This document shows, one piece after another, positions 6,851-9,536 of a stretch of DNA of 9,536 nucleotides. This DNA is from Flavobacteriales bacterium (GTDB lineage Bacteria; Bacteroidota; Bacteroidia; Flavobacteriales_E; Vicingaceae), in assembly GCA_002402165.1 (NCBI GenBank), contig NVVI01000020.1, positions 1 to 9,536 on the forward strand, written 5' to 3'. A model generated the notes under the pieces. That model made no database searches. It saw only the letters and a list, made by a program, of their open reading frames with translations, and was not told where the DNA came from. The position numbers and the translations under genes were made by a program. The first letter of the stretch is position 1; every line of letters begins with the position of its first letter.

Positions 6851-7708
6851 CTATTTTAATTTTCGTGCAGCATAAAAAACAGTGCTCTCTAATACATGAT
6901 GAGAATTAAAAATGCTCAAGAAAAAACGCATTATTCCTTTAATGATAGTAAAAACAAAATTACTAGCTGGAATAGATGGAGAATAAACCCTTTCTATTTT
7001 AAAACCTTCCCACCTTAACTGCTCTTTAACCTGACCAATTGTATATTCTGTAACATGATAATGCGACATAAAAGCAATTTCTTGACCTACTAACACTTTA
7101 ATTAAATTAGAAAATCGATAACGACTTGGTGTAGAAATAATCACCAATCCATTTGGTTTCAGCACTCTTTTCATTGCCCTTAATAGTTGAAGAGGGTCTG
7201 GAACATGTTCCCATAAATTATTACAAACTACTATGTCAAAATATTCATCTTGATATGGTGGTTGGTATGCGTTTGCTGTAATGAAATTTATAGCTGGATA
7301 TGTTTTATGTGCATAGTCTATTGCAGAAACTGAGTAGTCCAATCCATGAACTTCAAAGTTTTTAAACTCTTTTTTAATCACGTCAGTAAAATGACCTTCT
7401 CCACAACCAATATCTAACAATTTTAAACTTTCGCTTTTTGTTGATGAAGGTATTAAATCGATTGTTGCTTTTAATCTTCTTTGCTGAAAATCACTTTTCA
7501 TTTGATCCATCACCACATATGGATCATCATCTTTATATTCATCAGAACTTTCAATTTCATCTGGATTAAGGAATATATAAAATCCATTTTTATGCTTACA
7601 ACAATCGTTGTCTTTTTTATCGTTCATCCAATCCTCAAAAGAGCAACATCCAGTATCTACATTAATGCTCGATTTTTTTAGTTCGCTATAGTATAAATTT
7701 TCTTCCAT
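6851..7708 (-). CDS. Class I SAM-dependent methyltransferase with Cys-rich N-terminus, in polysaccharide operon
   Basis: A 285-aa protein. Residues 97-105 (LLDIGCGEG) are the SAM-binding glycine loop. D124 in HGLDYS is the acidic residue expected to bind the SAM ribose. FDIVVCNNLWEHVPDP (157-172) and VLKPNGLVIISTPSRYR (182-198) complete the methyltransferase type 11/12 core. About 70 residues precede the core and include Cys21-Cys22 and Cys36-Cys37-x-His39, a possible metal-binding cluster. A hydrophobic stretch at 251-267 may associate with the membrane. The substrate cannot be read from the sequence. Next to a glycosyltransferase and a lyase, a sugar or lipid-linked glycan is most likely. 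The start codon lies one base after the stop of the glycosyltransferase gene, and the stop lies 6 nt before the lyase TTG, so the gene is within a tight operon. The fold is certain and the target is inferred. Confidence 0.9.
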   Translation of the reverse strand: MEENLYYSELKKSSINVDTGCCSFEDWMNDKKDNDCCKHKNGFYIFLNPDEIESSDEYKDDDPYVVMDQMKSDFQQRRLKATIDLIPSSTKSESLKLLDIGCGEGHFTDVIKKEFKNFEVHGLDYSVSAIDYAHKTYPAINFITANAYQPPYQDEYFDIVVCNNLWEHVPDPLQLLRAMKRVLKPNGLVIISTPSRYRFSNLIKVLVGQEIAFMSHYHVTEYTIGQVKEQLRWEGFKIERVYSPSIPASNFVFTIIKGIMRFFLSIFNSHHVLESTVFYAARKLK

Positions 7709-7709
7709 T

Positions 7710-8834
7710 CTATTTAAGCAACTGAAGATAATAGTCCATCATTTTTTGAATATTCTTTTTAAAGTTAAATTCTTTTTCGATAACTTTTTTTCTGTTTTCA
7801 AGAACAGCATCTGAAGTGGTATTCCCATCAATAAAATCATCCATTCTAAAGGCTAAAGCTTTAGGTTTTCGTTCGATAAGATGCAATTCTAACTCTGGAA
7901 ATTTCTCTAGTAAAATTTGGTAGGGTTCAATATTAGTTGCAATTAATTCTCTTTTCAAGTACATTGGCTCTAGTAATGTAGAAGATAATTGATCGTTAAT
8001 TGAAATTTGCAAACCACAATCCATTTTCTCCCAAATCGCTTTAATATCAATAAAAGGCAAAAATTCGTGTTGTTCAATTTTTATAAATTCTTCCAGCTGA
8101 TATCTCTTAATCTTCTCAACAGCATCTTTTTCAAAATTCCCTCTTGAAACATTTCCTGTCCAAAAATAAACACAAAATTGATACGCCCCTTTTTCTTTTA
8201 AGAGTTTTACTGCTTCTATAATACAATCGTGATCACTAGCTTCAGTAAAAGATTTAGGATAAAAAAAGTTAATCTTTTCAGTGTCAATAGATTCTATAAA
8301 ATCTTGAGTTACAGGCCTAAGCACAGAATTAGTTCTTTTAAAAAATGTGGCATCTAATCCCCATAATAAAACTGGCAATTTATCTTCTGGGAAATTAGTT
8401 AACAACAATTTTTGAACTCCAAACCAATTACATTGAATAATGTATGCTTTCTTGTAATACTTCAAGTATTTCTTACTCTCAGCATTATTCTTTAACATAA
8501 TTCTAGGGATATGTTCTCCCCAAACATTCAAAACGATTTTTGTGTTTTTGTGTTTAAACAAAAAAATGAACCGTAAAATGTTTAGCTCATATCCTCCATG
8601 ATACCAAATAATGTCGTATTCCTTTTTTATAGTCGAAGTAAGTTTGAGTAAACTAAAAAGGCTTTTAGAATACTCAATAAACTTTACATTCTTAGTAGAA
8701 GCTAAAAAATCGTTTTGTCCAGAATATGCAAAGGTCAACTCATAAGAAGTATTCGCTTCAAAAAACTCTATAAATGGCTGTATATTATGTCCGTAAGCCG
8801 GGCCAAACATTAATATATTGAGTTTTTTTGGCAT
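7710..8834 (-). CDS. GT-B fold glycosyltransferase (family 4-like)
   Basis: A 374-aa cytoplasmic or membrane-peripheral protein with two Rossmann-like halves. The N-terminal half has KLNILMFGPAYGHN (4-17), YDIIWYHGGYE (73-83) and KIVLNVWGEHIP (99-110), the last in the position of the 'WGSD' segment seen in many family 4 enzymes. The C-terminal half has INFFYPKSF (188-196), IIEAVKLLKEKG (205-216), a strand with CVYFWTGN (221-228) and DQLSSTLLEPMYLKRE (281-296), which corresponds to the nucleotide-sugar-binding 'PSxLLEAM' region. The canonical E-x7-E spacing is not exact, so this is a divergent member. It should transfer a sugar from a nucleotide donor to a growing glycan. Donor and acceptor are unknown. 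Its ATG overlaps the upstream TAA by one base (TAATG), which implies translational coupling to the PaaK/CapK-like gene. Confidence 0.78.
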   Translation of the reverse strand: MPKKLNILMFGPAYGHNIQPFIEFFEANTSYELTFAYSGQNDFLASTKNVKFIEYSKSLFSLLKLTSTIKKEYDIIWYHGGYELNILRFIFLFKHKNTKIVLNVWGEHIPRIMLKNNAESKKYLKYYKKAYIIQCNWFGVQKLLLTNFPEDKLPVLLWGLDATFFKRTNSVLRPVTQDFIESIDTEKINFFYPKSFTEASDHDCIIEAVKLLKEKGAYQFCVYFWTGNVSRGNFEKDAVEKIKRYQLEEFIKIEQHEFLPFIDIKAIWEKMDCGLQISINDQLSSTLLEPMYLKRELIATNIEPYQILLEKFPELELHLIERKPKALAFRMDDFIDGNTTSDAVLENRKKVIEKEFNFKKNIQKMMDYYLQLLK

Positions 8835-9536
8835 TAAATTTCTTTTTTATATTTACACTCTACCCACTTAAACTTCCCAGCTAAAGTTAGTGGGATTTTA
8901 GCCACAATTGAAAAATTAAACGTAGCATTTTCACCATAAATAATTTTCATTTTCTCTTCTAATTCTCCTATTTCTGCATTAAGAGATCCTCTATCAATAG
9001 AACTTTGAATAATCACATCAAATTCTATTTTGGTGTTTTGAATAATCTTACAAGATTCGATTAACTTTAAATTTTTGAAAGGGAAGGTAACCAATGCTGG
9101 AGGAACAGATTTTCCTTCTGTGGTATAGGTTATGTCTTCCATTCGACCACTAATTGTCGAAACAACAGGAAATAATACTTTATCAGTAATTGGAGTTTCT
9201 GATTTTAATTCCATGGAGTCATTGACTTCATAACGAATTAATGGCATTACATCACTAATAAAACTTGTTCCAATAATAGTATTCTCATTTATTTCTGTAA
9301 TACTGTATGAAGGTATAAAATGATAGTTCTCATCATTATTCCAAGCTCCAAGTGCTACTTTCTCTGCCTGACCATAATGACAGATTACTTTTGCTGCTGG
9401 AATCATTTCTCTCATCAAATCAATTTGCCAGTCAAAAATATTTTCTGATGCCAATAAAAATGCCTTGATGTTAATATCATTAGGAAACTGCCCATATTTC
9501 TTCTTCACCAAATTGAAAAATTTATAAATAGAACCT
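8834..9536 (-). CDS. PaaK/CapK-like adenylate-forming enzyme, C-terminal part only (5' end outside window)
   Basis: The frame stays open to the right window edge and reads GSIYKFFN before the TTG at 9509-9511, so that TTG is not the real start and about half of the gene lies outside. The visible 233 residues match the end of the phenylacetate-CoA ligase (PaaK) / CapK family, usually about 430-460 aa. HYGQAEK (around 9361-9379) is the adenylation motif equivalent to YGxTE. MPLIRYEVND (9218-9246) and ISGRMEDIT (around 9128-9154) are the following ATP-binding motifs. LAGKFKWVECK near the C-terminus corresponds to the final GK motif with the catalytic lysine. Family members activate a carboxylate with ATP. 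CapK-type homologues are common in capsule and exopolysaccharide loci, where their exact reaction is unproven. In this run it may activate an acyl group or other acid used to decorate the glycan. It is the first gene of the operon visible here. Confidence 0.85.
   Translation of the reverse strand, partial: GSIYKFFNLVKKKYGQFPNDINIKAFLLASENIFDWQIDLMREMIPAAKVICHYGQAEKVALGAWNNDENYHFIPSYSITEINENTIIGTSFISDVMPLIRYEVNDSMELKSETPITDKVLFPVVSTISGRMEDITYTTEGKSVPPALVTFPFKNLKLIESCKIIQNTKIEFDVIIQSSIDRGSLNAEIGELEEKMKIIYGENATFNFSIVAKIPLTLAGKFKWVECKYKKEI

Noticed and set aside
9509..9511. TTG as the start of the PaaK/CapK-like gene
   Set aside because: The frame continues upstream to the window edge with family-like sequence, and the protein would lack half of the adenylation domain, so the gene is cut by the window and not short.

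Overview
The window looks like chromosomal DNA from a low-GC member of the Bacteroidota, probably a free-living, flavobacteria-like organism. Two rightward genes carry C-terminal sorting domains of the type IX secretion system (T9SS), which is confined to that phylum. The base composition is AT-rich, start contexts are A-rich without clear Shine-Dalgarno sequences, and the polysaccharide genes resemble those of marine Bacteroidota. The genus cannot be fixed from the sequence alone.

The left third (1-3641, plus strand) holds two tandem genes for secreted surface proteins. The first is cut by the window edge and ends in a T9SS type B ('gliding motility-associated') domain. The second (904 aa) has a Sec signal peptide, a long glycine/asparagine-rich passenger with a stalk of about 15-residue repeats, a phage tail-fibre-type intramolecular chaperone (peptidase S74) domain with an apparently intact Ser-Lys self-cleavage dyad, a short coiled coil, and a T9SS type A sorting domain. 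A 9-bp perfect hairpin sits over the junction of the two genes.

A short convergent intergenic region (3642-3761) holds two hairpins with T-tracts. One is a good rho-independent terminator for the plus-strand pair. The other resembles a dispersed palindromic repeat.

The right two thirds (3762-9536, minus strand, transcribed from right to left) form a compact five-gene run with junctions between a 4-nt overlap and a 6-nt gap. In order of transcription these are a PaaK/CapK-like adenylate-forming enzyme (5' end outside the window), a GT-B glycosyltransferase, a SAM-dependent methyltransferase, a heparinase II/III-like polysaccharide lyase, and a divergent Nramp-family transporter. The first four fit an extracellular or capsular polysaccharide locus: activation or acyl chemistry, sugar transfer, methylation, and cleavage or epimerisation of a uronate-containing chain. 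The transporter lacks the metal-binding motifs normal for Nramp and overlaps the lyase gene by ATGA, so it is probably translated with it.

The most interesting points are the self-cleaving tail-fibre architecture on a T9SS substrate and the divergent Nramp-like protein coupled to a heparinase-family gene. No RNA genes, CRISPR arrays, insertion sequences or gene-free stretches over 300 bases were seen.
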